From NCBI RefSeq assembly GCF_003815655.1, contig NZ_CP033917.1:1178001-1242000 (forward strand): a DNA stretch of 64,000 nt, read 5' to 3'. The notes beneath the pieces are model-generated. The model did not search any database. It was not told where the DNA came from and saw nothing but the letters and a program-made list of their open reading frames with translations. Origin of the DNA: Chryseobacterium sp. G0201. Lineage in GTDB: Bacteria; Bacteroidota; Bacteroidia; Flavobacteriales; Weeksellaceae. This document shows positions 8,443-16,663 of the stretch, piece by piece (positions within the stretch are counted from its first letter, which is position 1; each line of letters opens with the position of its first letter). The position numbers and the translations under genes were made by a program.

Positions 8443-8884
8443 CAATTCGTTTAAAATTTCCGTTTTTATCGAATTCAAGATCTATTCCGTTAGAAAGCTC
8501 AGCTTTATAAGACCAGCTTTTTCTTTCTATTTTAATGATATGAGTATTGGGAAAACTCTTGGCTATGTAGTTTCTTATATTGGCAGGAATGAATCCATAA
8601 GGTACTTTTTGATGCTCACCATCCACTTCTTTCCAGTTTCCTTTGCTGTCAAATTCAACTTTCATTCCGTTGGCTAAACGCACTTTATATTCGTCTACAC
8701 CATAAATTTCACGGTCTTCTATAACGGAACCTGCGGTAACTCCTTTAAAATTAACTGCAAGAAAATTCTTAGCCGTTTTTGGTAACTGATTGGGGCTTAT
8801 TGCTCTGTCTTGTCCGTAAACAAATCCTGTTATTAAAATAAGGACTACAGCTAATATAACTGTGATTTTACTTCTTGTTTCCAT
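8435..8884 (-). CDS. Secreted PepSY-like (DUF2874-type) protein
   Basis: 149 residues. A signal peptide (~1-24, cleavage after VYGQ) is followed by two PepSY-like repeats, KNFLAVNFKG...YKVRLANGMKVEFDSKGNWKEVDG and RNYIAKSFPNT...YKAELSNGIDLEFDKNGNFKRIDD. Each ends in the ANGMKVEFD / SNGIDLEFD strand typical of this beta-lactamase-inhibitor-like fold in Bacteroidota. Probably periplasmic; function unknown. It overlaps the short PepSY-like gene downstream. Confidence 0.85.
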   Translation of the reverse strand: METRSKITVILAVVLILITGFVYGQDRAISPNQLPKTAKNFLAVNFKGVTAGSVIEDREIYGVDEYKVRLANGMKVEFDSKGNWKEVDGEHQKVPYGFIPANIRNYIAKSFPNTHIIKIERKSWSYKAELSNGIDLEFDKNGNFKRIDD

Positions 8885-8970
8885 AATTTCTTATTGTTTA
8901 TTAATTATTATGGAACAAAGATCTATATCAAATTGGGAAAGAATTAGGAATGAATCACAAAAGCAATTTT

Positions 8971-9666
8971 TTATAAATATTCTTTGATCTGTAAAAGATG
9001 CGTAATTGATTTTAATCCTTCTTCCTGCTTATTCTCTTTATAAACATCAAAGAAAATAACGTCAATTCCAAAGTTTTGGGATCCTACTACATCAGCAATC
9101 CAATCGTCACCAATTAAAATACTTTCTTCCTTTTTAGCATTTGCTAAGCCTAAAGAATACTCAAAAATTTCAGGATTGGGTTTTCTTACACCAACAGAGT
9201 CTGCGCTTGTGATCGTATGGAAATAATGAGCAATCCCGGATAAAATACATTTTCTTTCCGTTACTTCTTTGAAGCCGTTGGAGATAATGTGAAGCGTGTA
9301 ATGTTTAGATTTTAAATATTCCAAAATATATTCTGCACCTTCTACCAACTCGTTATGATTAAGTATTTTATCTAAAAAATGCTCTTCAAAATACATGGAC
9401 AGTTCTTTATTCTCAACACCAAAATGTTTGAAAGTATCATAAAAACGGTGCTCTCGTAAATATTCTTTTCCAATGAGTCCGTCTCGTATATCTTCCCAAA
9501 GTTTTTCGTTGATATCATGATAAACAGCATGAAATTCTTCAAAATCAATAGTATATTTTAAAGAAATTTCCTGTGCTTCAAAAAGGGTTTTGATGGTAAG
9601 ATAGGCGTTCTTATGGTGATCCCAAAGCGTATTGTCAAGATCAAAAAAAATGTGCTGAATTTTCAT
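8971..9666 (-). CDS. YjjG-family noncanonical pyrimidine nucleotidase (HAD superfamily)
   Basis: Haloacid-dehalogenase phosphatase. Motif I is FFDLDNTLWD, with nucleophile and general acid aspartates in DLD; motif II is the S in LHIISNGF; motif IV is the acidic GDDWIADVVG. The DNTLWDH variant and length fit YjjG, which dephosphorylates nucleoside monophosphates, including noncanonical pyrimidines. Start chosen at the fourth methionine of the open frame (MKIQHIFFDLDNT), which gives the family's normal N-terminus. No operon partner is evident. Confidence 0.88.
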   Translation of the reverse strand: MKIQHIFFDLDNTLWDHHKNAYLTIKTLFEAQEISLKYTIDFEEFHAVYHDINEKLWEDIRDGLIGKEYLREHRFYDTFKHFGVENKELSMYFEEHFLDKILNHNELVEGAEYILEYLKSKHYTLHIISNGFKEVTERKCILSGIAHYFHTITSADSVGVRKPNPEIFEYSLGLANAKKEESILIGDDWIADVVGSQNFGIDVIFFDVYKENKQEEGLKSITHLLQIKEYL

Positions 9667-9686
9667 ACAGCACAAAATTAATACTT

Positions 9687-9821
9687 TTAATTTTTAGAGA
9701 TCGGATAATTCTTACTCTTAGTTTTAACTACATCAATATTTTTAGAATAATTGAGTAAAAATTCAATAGTTTCTTTCTTAGGTTTCAAAGTTGTCACTTT
9801 TAAGGAATCATTTTTTCTCAT
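9687..9821 (-). CDS. Small conserved-looking protein downstream of the sigma factor (44 aa)
   Basis: Open frame from ATG at 9819-9821 to TAA at 9687-9689. The protein begins MRKNDSLKVTTLKPKKETIE, continues FLLNYSKNIDVVKTKSKNY and ends PISKN. It is basic, soluble and of ordinary composition. It fills the 199-base space between the sigma factor gene and the HAD gene, on the same strand as both. I have an impression of similar ~45-residue proteins with an NYSKN..V.KTKS...SKN pattern in related genomes, but this is recollection. It may be co-transcribed with the sigma factor 44 bases upstream. Confidence 0.6.
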   Translation of the reverse strand: MRKNDSLKVTTLKPKKETIEFLLNYSKNIDVVKTKSKNYPISKN

Positions 9822-9865
9822 AGGCGATAAATGTTTTTCCTTAAAACGAGAATTTTTAAGAATTA

Positions 9866-10456
9866 TTATCTCGTAAGTATGATATTATTCTCATCCATGA
9901 TTTTTCTCAGGTTTATTAAAGCATAACGCACTCTTCCCAACGTGGTATTGATACTCATATCGGTGTGATCTGCGATCTCTTTAAAGCTTAATCCGTCAAA
10001 AAATCTTAATTTAATTACCTCCTGTTGATTTTGAGGCAAGAATTGCAGCATTCTCAATAAATCTTCCTGAATTTGATTGGTTACCAATTGATCTTCAATA
10101 TTTTCAGATGGCTCTCTGATAAGATCGAAAATAGAATATTCGTCGGTCTCAAAAGTAGTTTCTGAAACTTTGATATTCTTAGATTTTAGTCTGAAATGGT
10201 CTATAATAAGATTGTAGGCAATTCTTTTTGCCCAAAGGATGAATTTTCCTTCTTCGTTGTAACGGCCTTCTTTCAGCATTAAGATGATCTTCATGAAAGT
10301 ATCCTGAAAGACATCATTTGCCAAGTCCTCATCATTAATTTTATAAAAAATGAATGTAAAAAGCTCTCTCTGGTGACGGTGAATAAGCGTAGATAATGCC
10401 GACTCGTCTCCTTCCTGGTAAAGGGAAATTAATAAACTATCCGATTTTGATTTCAT
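9866..10456 (-). CDS. Sigma-70 family (ECF-like) RNA polymerase sigma factor
   Basis: 196 residues from the ATG at 10456 (four codons inside the longest frame). Region 2 is seen in NDVFQDTFMKIILMLKEGRY and WAKRIAYNLIIDHFR, region 4 in LKFFDGLSF-like LRFFDGLSFKEIADHTDMS with NTTLGRVRYALINLRK as recognition helix. There is no region 1.1 or 3, as in ECF factors. No anti-sigma gene is adjacent. Spacing to the 44-residue ORF downstream suggests one transcript. The regulon cannot be told from the sequence. Confidence 0.93.
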   Translation of the reverse strand: MKSKSDSLLISLYQEGDESALSTLIHRHQRELFTFIFYKINDEDLANDVFQDTFMKIILMLKEGRYNEEGKFILWAKRIAYNLIIDHFRLKSKNIKVSETTFETDEYSIFDLIREPSENIEDQLVTNQIQEDLLRMLQFLPQNQQEVIKLRFFDGLSFKEIADHTDMSINTTLGRVRYALINLRKIMDENNIILTR

Positions 10457-10654
10457 AACTCTTCTCAATAATAAAAAAATTTGTAGACAAACTTTCTTCC
10501 AGATAATTAATCTGGTTTTAGCCGTAAATACAAAACAGTTTTCTAGAGTAAAGTAGAATCAATAGGCGGTACAATTTTTCTTGATGTAAATATAATAATT
10601 TTTTAATAACTGTTAAGCTATTATTAAATTTTTACAAGAAAAATCTAAAAAAAA

Positions 10655-11140
10655 TCACTTAAACATATCATGAATGAATACAGTAGGGATATTTAGTGTA
10701 AAATTAACATTCAGACCTTTCATTTCTTTACCGTTTAAATTGCCAATTGGGAAGGCATATCCACCCGTAAGATCCAAAATTCCGAAAAGAGTGACCCCGA
10801 TTTTGGGTGCAACATATTTATTTGTACCCTCCGCTCCTATTAAAAGATAGTAAGAATGATAGAAATCAACATCTTTTTGAAAATTTAATAAAACGTCTGC
10901 CTGCAATTTAGGCATTATGGCAAATTCAGAATGAGTAGATCCCATCAATGCAGAAGCTCCCAACCTATAAATAACATCATCATTTTTCAGGAAAAGCAAT
11001 TTCCCTCCCAGTTCTCCAAAGCTTTGGTTTTGGTAGGTATATCCTACTGTAAGCATCTTATGCACCGTATATTGAGCTTTTGTAAAAATGCTTAGAAAGA
11101 ATACAGACAGAGTGGTAATTGCGAATCGAAAATTCATCAT
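10655..11140 (-). CDS. Secreted, probably outer-membrane small protein
   Basis: 161 residues with a signal peptide (~1-22, cleavage after FTKAQ). The mature part alternates polar and hydrophobic residues with many glycines and aromatics (GYTYQNQSFGELGGKLLF, GVTLFGILDLTGGYAFPIG) and ends in aromatic residue F near the C-terminus (HDMFK), which fits a small beta-barrel or barrel-like protein. I do not recognise a named family. It lies between metK, ended by its own terminator, and the sigma factor. Confidence 0.65.
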   Translation of the reverse strand: MMNFRFAITTLSVFFLSIFTKAQYTVHKMLTVGYTYQNQSFGELGGKLLFLKNDDVIYRLGASALMGSTHSEFAIMPKLQADVLLNFQKDVDFYHSYYLLIGAEGTNKYVAPKIGVTLFGILDLTGGYAFPIGNLNGKEMKGLNVNFTLNIPTVFIHDMFK

Positions 11141-11172
11141 CTTTAAATTATTTAAGTGTAAAATTAAAAAAA

Positions 11173-11199
11173 ACTGCCTTACCTGAAAGATAAAGCAGT
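11173..11199 (-). terminator. Terminator of metK
   Basis: Read on the minus strand, a 9-base stem (ACTGCTTTA / TAAGGCAGT, one G-T pair) encloses a 9-base loop and is followed by eight T. It lies 23 bases after the metK stop. Confidence 0.75.
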
Positions 11200-11221
11200 C
11201 ATTTATTATGTTGAGAAAAAA

Positions 11222-12502
11222 TTAAATCCCGAAAGAAGCTTTAATTTCGTCTACTTTGTCTAGTTTTTCCCAAGTAAAGAATTCCAGCCCTGTAAGCGTT
11301 AATTCGTTCTTGTGACCTTTATTGAAAGTTTTATCAGCTACATAATGCTCTCTTCCCATGTGTCCGTAAGAAGCTGTATCCTGATAAATTGGGTTTCTTA
11401 ATTTTAAGTTCTGCTCGATTGCATAAGGTCTAAGATCGAAAATTGTAGACACTTTTTTAGCAATTTCACCGTCGTTAAGACCCACTTTTGAAGTTCCGTA
11501 AGTATTGATGTATAAACCACAAGGTTCAGCAACACCGATAGCGTAAGAAACCTGTACCAAAACTTCGTCAGCAACACCTGCAGCTACTAGGTTTTTAGCA
11601 ATGTGTCTTGTAGCATAAGCAGCACTTCTATCCACTTTTGAAGGATCTTTTCCAGAGAATGCACCACCACCGTGAGCACCTTTTCCACCGTAGGTATCAA
11701 CGATGATTTTTCTTCCCGTAAGACCTGTATCTCCGTGAGGACCTCCGATTACGAATTTCCCTGTTGGGTTGATGTGATATTTGATCTGATCATTAAATAA
11801 CGCTTTAATTTCCTCAGTTTGTAAAGCTACAACTCTAGGAATTAAAATATTTTTTATGTCTTCACGAATTTTGTTCAACATTTCTTCTTCAGCAGCAAAA
11901 TCATCGTGCTGAGTAGAAACTACGATAGAATCGATTCTTACCGGCTTGTGATCGTCAGAATATTCGATGGTAACCTGGCTTTTTGCATCAGGACGAAGAT
12001 ATTTGATCTCAGAATCTTCTCTTCTGATCGCAGAAAGTTCTTTAAGAATAGTGTGTGCTAAATCCAAAGCCAAAGGCATATAGTTTGCCGTTTCGTTGGT
12101 TGCATAACCAAACATCATCCCTTGGTCACCTGCACCCTGAGCGTTAGCTTTAGCTTCGAAAGATTCGTCATTTACAGCTCTGTCAACACCTTGGTTGATA
12201 TCCGGAGACTGCTCGTGAATTGCAGAAATAACTCCACAAGAATCACCATTGAACATGTATTCTCCTTTTGTATATCCGATTCCGTTGATAACTTCTCTTG
12301 CAATAGTCTGTACATCTAGATAAGCATCAGACTTCACCTCACCTGCCAAAACTACCTGTCCTGTTGTAACAAGAGTTTCACAAGCTACTTTCGAGCTTTT
12401 ATCGTATGCTAAAAAATGATCGATTAATGCATCAGAGATCTGATCGGCAATTTTATCTGGATGCCCTTCTGAAACTGATTCAGATGTAAATAAGTAAGAC
12501 AT
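11222..12502 (-). CDS. metK: S-adenosylmethionine synthetase
   Basis: Makes S-adenosylmethionine from methionine and ATP. 426 residues. GHPDK is at 13-17, the [12 protein letters not shown] signature near residue 122, and the P-loop-like [19 protein letters not shown] further on, all diagnostic. The length is slightly above the ~390 of E. coli, as is usual in Bacteroidota. No SAM riboswitch is recognisable in the 242-base upstream spacer. A good terminator follows. Confidence 0.97.
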   Translation of the reverse strand: MSYLFTSESVSEGHPDKIADQISDALIDHFLAYDKSSKVACETLVTTGQVVLAGEVKSDAYLDVQTIAREVINGIGYTKGEYMFNGDSCGVISAIHEQSPDINQGVDRAVNDESFEAKANAQGAGDQGMMFGYATNETANYMPLALDLAHTILKELSAIRREDSEIKYLRPDAKSQVTIEYSDDHKPVRIDSIVVSTQHDDFAAEEEMLNKIREDIKNILIPRVVALQTEEIKALFNDQIKYHINPTGKFVIGGPHGDTGLTGRKIIVDTYGGKGAHGGGAFSGKDPSKVDRSAAYATRHIAKNLVAAGVADEVLVQVSYAIGVAEPCGLYINTYGTSKVGLNDGEIAKKVSTIFDLRPYAIEQNLKLRNPIYQDTASYGHMGREHYVADKTFNKGHKNELTLTGLEFFTWEKLDKVDEIKASFGI

Positions 12503-12561
12503 ATTTCTTCTATTTGTTTTTTAGATTAAAAATATACGAAGAAAAATATGAATAAATTGCC

Positions 12562-12599
12562 AAAAAAGCTGAAAATAGAAATACTGTTTTAGCTTTTTT
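12562..12599 (-). terminator. Possible terminator downstream of oxyR
   Basis: AAAAAAGCT at 12562-12570 and AGCTTTTTT at 12591-12599 form a 9-base inverted repeat flanked by A and T runs. It lies about 145 bases after the oxyR stop, and also just upstream of metK. AT-rich and weak. Confidence 0.4.
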
Positions 12600-12744
12600 T
12601 TATAGAGGTTGCAATCAGGTCAAATTTTTCCTCGTTCGTAAACAGTGGCAAATTTAAGTACTATTTTTTTAATACTCAAAACTTTTGTTTACTAATTATA
12701 ATTTTCTTTAAATTAATGATTTATCAATCTTTAAGAAAAATAAA

Positions 12745-13695
12745 CTATTGTGGTTTTATACTTACGAATTCTTTTGGGCTTTCGTTGTAGTTTAGTTTTT
12801 CTTTTAAAGATAATCTGATAGAATTCGATAATTCATCAATAATTTTTTGCTTGAAAGTAGGCTTATAATAAATGATGCTTATCTCTCTGAAAGGGAAAGG
12901 TTTTTTAAATCTGAACACATTTCCTTTTTGTTCTTCAGAAAGCTGGCTTAATGCCAATTCAGGTAAAATACTGATTCCACCCACTTTATCAACCATATGC
13001 ACCAAAGTCTGAATATTAGAAGCTAAGAAATCTAAATTCTTAGGTTTCAATGTATTCTCTTTTAAATGACAGATATTTTCAAATTGGTTTCTCAGACAGT
13101 TTCCTTCTTCAAGCAACCAAACTTTTTCAACATTCAAATCTTCAGGAACAACATAAGAATTTTTCTTATTAGCTTCAGTATTTGAACTGTAAATCATTAA
13201 TTCTTCGTTAAACAAGAAGTCTTGATAAAATTCATCAGCCGTATCATAAGGTGTTGAAATAATCCCGGCGTCTAATTCACCAGCCTTTAAAGCTTTAATG
13301 ATATTATCAGTGGTCATTTCTTTTACATTCATCTGAATTTTCGGGTTCTGTTCCAAGAATGCAAAAATCTCAGTAGGTAAGATGAATGAAGAAACAGTAG
13401 GAATAATTCCTAAGTTAATTGTACCCCCTAAAATATTATTTAAAAGGTTTGCTTTATTCTTTAATTCATTGACAGATTCTATAATCACCTTCGCCTGATC
13501 AATGATTTGTAACCCCACATCCGTTGTACGAATGGGGTGAGTAGTTCTGTCGAAAACCTTTACATCCAGCTCATCCTCAAATTTTTGTATCATTGCACTC
13601 AATGTAGGCTGTGTAATGAAGCAGGCTTGAGCTGCTTTACCAAAGTGTTTATACTTATCTACGGCGATAAGATATTCCAATTGCTGAATGTTCAT
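12745..13695 (-). CDS. oxyR: OxyR-type LysR-family peroxide regulator
   Basis: 316 residues. The N-terminal winged helix (~1-60) is MNIQQLEYLIAVDKYKHFGK with recognition region QACFITQPTLSAMIQKFEDE. The effector domain has the OxyR redox pair: EEGNCLRNQFENICHL contains C200 and C209, eight residues apart as in E. coli C199/C208. It is divergent from katA with 132 bases between, the classical arrangement. Oxidation to a disulfide and activation of catalase is family knowledge. A perfect palindrome between the two genes is a candidate binding site. Confidence 0.95.
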   Translation of the reverse strand: MNIQQLEYLIAVDKYKHFGKAAQACFITQPTLSAMIQKFEDELDVKVFDRTTHPIRTTDVGLQIIDQAKVIIESVNELKNKANLLNNILGGTINLGIIPTVSSFILPTEIFAFLEQNPKIQMNVKEMTTDNIIKALKAGELDAGIISTPYDTADEFYQDFLFNEELMIYSSNTEANKKNSYVVPEDLNVEKVWLLEEGNCLRNQFENICHLKENTLKPKNLDFLASNIQTLVHMVDKVGGISILPELALSQLSEEQKGNVFRFKKPFPFREISIIYYKPTFKQKIIDELSNSIRLSLKEKLNYNESPKEFVSIKPQ

Positions 13696-13715
13696 CTGAT
13701 TAATATTATCTATTA

Positions 13716-13723
13716 CAAAGATA
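13716..13723 (-). promoter_or_regulatory. Candidate -7 element of oxyR
   Basis: On the minus strand TATCTTTG fits TAnnTTTG exactly, 21 bases before the oxyR start. A TTG lies 18 bases further upstream and a TTTTG 22 bases upstream; the latter is part of the palindrome at 13744-13767, so an occupied operator would cover the -33 region and allow autoregulation. Confidence 0.5.
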
Positions 13724-13737
13724 TGATGTTTTTGTTA

Positions 13738-13765
13738 TTGGCAATCAAAATTTCAAGTAATTTTG
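13738..13765 (+). promoter_or_regulatory. Candidate katA promoter
   Basis: TTG at 13738-13740 and TAATTTTG at 13758-13765 (exact TAnnTTTG) are separated by 17 bases, near the Bacteroidota spacing. Transcription would start near 13772, leaving a ~56-base leader. The -7 element overlaps the right half of the palindrome. Confidence 0.45.
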
Positions 13766-13767
13766 AT
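13744..13767. promoter_or_regulatory. Perfect 9-base palindrome, candidate OxyR operator
   Basis: ATCAAAATT, six bases, AATTTTGAT. The arms are perfectly complementary. It has the T-N(11+)-A dyad form of LysR-family sites and lies in the middle of the oxyR-katA spacer, overlapping predicted elements of both promoters. Assignment to OxyR is inferred from position. Confidence 0.55.
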
Positions 13768-13827
13768 AATTAGTACCTTTACATATTAGTATATAAATAG
13801 CAAATCAATCATTCAAATCATAACTAT

Positions 13828-15315
13828 ATGGATTCTAAAAAATTAACGTTAAGCAATGGTGCTCCGTATTTCGAGCATCAGGATTCCCAAACGGTTGGCT
13901 CAAGAGGTCCTGTCTTGTTACAGGATTTTATACTTCAGGAAAATCTTGCTCATTTTGTAAGAGAAAGAATTCCTGAAAGAATTGTTCATGCCAAAGGAAC
14001 CGGAGCTTATGGAAAATTAACCATTACGCACGATATTAGTAAATATACAAAAGCAAAATTATTCTCACAGGTTGGGAATTCATGTAAAATGTTTGCCCGC
14101 TTCTCTACAGTTGGAGGAGAAAAAGGAAGCGCAGATACAGCAAGAGATCCGAGAGGGTTTGCTCTGAAATTTTACACGGAAGACGGAAATTGGGATTTAG
14201 TAGGAAACAACACTCCTGTATTCTTTATTAAGGATGCTAAAAAATTCCCTGATTTTATCCATACCCAGAAAAGAGTTCCAAAAACCAATTTAAAAAGTGC
14301 CACTATGATGTGGGATTTCTGGAGTTTGAATCCGGAATCGCTTCACCAGGTTTTAATTTTAATGTCCGACAGAGGAACTCCGTACGGATTCAGGCATATG
14401 CACGGTTTTGGCTCACATACGTTTTCGATGATTAATGCTAATAATGAAAGAGTTTGGGTGAAGTTTCATTTTAAAACAAAACAAGGAGTTAAAAATTTCA
14501 CCAATGAAGACGCTGTAAAAATGGCCGGAGAAAATCCTGATTTTGCTCAGGAAGACCTTTGCAATGCTATTGATAATGGAGATTTCCCGAAATGGACGAT
14601 GTACATTCAGGCAATGACGGAAGAGCAGGCAAAAGATTTCAGATGGAATCCTTTTGACATCACTAAAGTTTGGTTCCAAGGAGATTTCCCGTTAATTGAA
14701 GTTGGTGAGATGGAATTAAATGAAATTCCGGTTAATTATTTCGCTCACGTAGAACAATCTACTTTCTCTCCAAGCAATTTGATTGACGGAATCAGCTTTT
14801 CTCCAGATAAAATGCTTCAGGGAAGATTATTCTCTTATCCCGATGCTCACAGATACAGAGTTGGAGTAAACGCTCATCAGTTAGAAGTAAACCGTTGCCC
14901 ATTTGCCGTTAATAATTATCAGAGAGACGGTTTTATGGCAGATTCAAGTCAATATCAGGATAAACCAAATTATCATCCTAACAGTTTTGATGATATTAAG
15001 GCAGATTCAGCCTATAAAAATTTCGAATATGAGCTAGACAGTAATCACGTTGCCAGCTACAACAGAAATGAAAATGATGATGATCATTACACTCAACCAG
15101 GGTTACTATATACAAAAGCAATGAATGTAGAAGACAGAGAGCATTTGGTTCATAATATTGTCGGAAGTATGAAGGGAATTGATGGTCCGAAGAGAGATGA
15201 AATTATAAACAGACAGTTGTGTCATTTTTTTAGAGCAAACATAGAACTTGGCATGAAAGTGGCTTCGCAACTGCAAGTTAATATTGATGTAAATATGATG
15301 AATCATTCCAAATAA
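13828..15315 (+). CDS. katA: Monofunctional haem catalase
   Basis: Breaks down hydrogen peroxide to water and oxygen. 495 residues, the size of small-subunit (clade 3) catalases. The active-site block RIPERIVHAKGTGAYG holds catalytic H54; the proximal haem ligand block RLFSYPDAHRYR holds Y337. GSHTFSMINANNERVWVKFH and FDITKVW are further family signatures. No signal peptide, so cytoplasmic. Divergent oxyR and the palindromic site suggest peroxide induction. A strong AT hairpin follows. Confidence 0.97.
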   Translation: MDSKKLTLSNGAPYFEHQDSQTVGSRGPVLLQDFILQENLAHFVRERIPERIVHAKGTGAYGKLTITHDISKYTKAKLFSQVGNSCKMFARFSTVGGEKGSADTARDPRGFALKFYTEDGNWDLVGNNTPVFFIKDAKKFPDFIHTQKRVPKTNLKSATMMWDFWSLNPESLHQVLILMSDRGTPYGFRHMHGFGSHTFSMINANNERVWVKFHFKTKQGVKNFTNEDAVKMAGENPDFAQEDLCNAIDNGDFPKWTMYIQAMTEEQAKDFRWNPFDITKVWFQGDFPLIEVGEMELNEIPVNYFAHVEQSTFSPSNLIDGISFSPDKMLQGRLFSYPDAHRYRVGVNAHQLEVNRCPFAVNNYQRDGFMADSSQYQDKPNYHPNSFDDIKADSAYKNFEYELDSNHVASYNRNENDDDHYTQPGLLYTKAMNVEDREHLVHNIVGSMKGIDGPKRDEIINRQLCHFFRANIELGMKVASQLQVNIDVNMMNHSK

Positions 15316-15340
15316 GCATATTTGAATGATATTTTCAATT

Positions 15341-15372
15341 AAAAGGAAAAAAAAGTAAGATTTTTTCCTTTT
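15341..15372 (+). terminator. Terminator of katA
   Basis: 12-base perfect stem AAAAGGAAAAAA / TTTTTTCCTTTT, 8-base loop, T-run after it, starting 26 bases after the katA stop. Confidence 0.75.
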
Positions 15373-15421
15373 TTTTGTAAAAAATTTATAATTTGCACAG
15401 AATAATATTTTAAAGTGAAAA

Positions 15422-16189
15422 ATGAGTTACGAGAATATATTATTAAATAAAGAAGATAAATTATCTATAATCACAATAAACAGACCTGAAAGTTTAAATG
15501 CTTTGAATGCAAAGACAATTCAGGAGATAAGTTCAGCGTTAGAAGAATTAGATTCTGATACCACTTGCAGAGTAATCATTCTTACAGGAAGCGGAGAAAA
15601 ATCTTTCGTTGCCGGAGCTGATATTAAAGAATTTAGTGATTTTGGACAAGAAAAAGCGGAAGAATTAGCCAGAAACGGACAAAACTTCCTTTTTAATAAA
15701 ATAGAAAACCTATCCAAACCTGTCATTGCCGCAGTAAACGGCTTTGCGTTAGGAGGAGGTTTAGAGCTTGCCATGGCGTGCCACATCAGATATGCATCGG
15801 AAAATGCAAAATTGGGACTTCCGGAAGTTACTTTAGGATTAATTCCTGGGTACGGAGGAACTCAAAGACTACCGAAGCTTGTAGGAAAAGGCCTTGCCAA
15901 CGAAATGATCTTCTCTGCCAAAATGATCCCCGCTCAAAGAGCTAAAGAGATCGGCTTGGTAAATGAAGTATACCCTATCGTAGATTTATTAACTAAAACC
16001 AAAGAACTAGCAAACGTTATTGCCCACAACTCACCGATGGCAATATCAAAGGCAATAAATGCCGTGAATTTATCTGATACGGATAAAGGTTTTGAAACTG
16101 AGATCAAGTATTTCGGAGAACTTTTTGAACTTGAAGATAAAAAAGAAGGAGTTTCTGCTTTTATTGAAAAAAGAAAGCCTAACTTCTAA
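15422..16189 (+). CDS. Enoyl-CoA hydratase/isomerase family protein (crotonase)
   Basis: 255 residues, full crotonase fold. The oxyanion-hole segments are SFVAGADIKEF and NGFALGGGLELAMACHI. Both glutamates of true hydratases are present, in GGGLELAMA and in LPEVTLGLIPGYGG. This fits a short-chain enoyl-CoA hydratase of beta-oxidation or butanoate metabolism (3-hydroxybutyryl-CoA dehydration); the exact substrate cannot be read from sequence. It may be first in a unit with dCMP deaminase, xerD and NUDIX genes, spaced 42, 9 and -4 bases. Confidence 0.92.
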   Translation: MSYENILLNKEDKLSIITINRPESLNALNAKTIQEISSALEELDSDTTCRVIILTGSGEKSFVAGADIKEFSDFGQEKAEELARNGQNFLFNKIENLSKPVIAAVNGFALGGGLELAMACHIRYASENAKLGLPEVTLGLIPGYGGTQRLPKLVGKGLANEMIFSAKMIPAQRAKEIGLVNEVYPIVDLLTKTKELANVIAHNSPMAISKAINAVNLSDTDKGFETEIKYFGELFELEDKKEGVSAFIEKRKPNF

Positions 16190-16231
16190 GAAAATTAATC
16201 CAATTATTTCGAAAAAAAACAATGACGCTGC

Positions 16232-16654
16232 ATGAATAAGTTTGATAAAGCTTATCTAAAAATGGCCCAAGAGTGGGCAAACCTTTCCTACTGCAAACGA
16301 AAACAAGTAGGAGCTCTTATCGTAAAAGATAGGATGATTATTTCAGATGGTTACAACGGCACTCCTTCGGGATTTGAAAACTGCTGTGAAGATGAAGGCG
16401 GAAAAACACACTGGTACGTGCTGCATGCAGAAGCTAACGCAATATTAAAGTTAGCCTCTTCCACGCAATCTGCAAAGGGCGCAACGTTATATTTAACGCT
16501 CTCTCCCTGTAAAGAATGTAGTAAACTCATTCTGCAGGCGGGAATCTCCAGACTAGTGTATATAAATGAATATTCGGACGATGATGGGATATCGTTCTTA
16601 AGGAACCATAACATTGAAATAGAACAAATATCGGATTGTGAACTAAAAAAATAA
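16232..16654 (+). CDS. dCMP deaminase family protein
   Basis: 140-residue zinc-dependent deaminase. The zinc site is LHAEANAIL (His and catalytic Glu) with SPCKECSKLI (two cysteines). The N-terminal NLSYCKRKQVGALIVKDRMI and the GYNGTPSGFENCCE segment are characteristic of deoxycytidylate deaminases, which make dUMP for thymidylate synthesis. It precedes xerD by 9 bases. Confidence 0.92.
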   Translation: MNKFDKAYLKMAQEWANLSYCKRKQVGALIVKDRMIISDGYNGTPSGFENCCEDEGGKTHWYVLHAEANAILKLASSTQSAKGATLYLTLSPCKECSKLILQAGISRLVYINEYSDDDGISFLRNHNIEIEQISDCELKK

Positions 16655-16663
16655 GCACAAACA

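Noticed and set aside
12503..12744. Possible SAM riboswitch before metK
   Set aside because: No SAM-I, SAM-II or related conserved core could be recognised; only an AT hairpin was seen.
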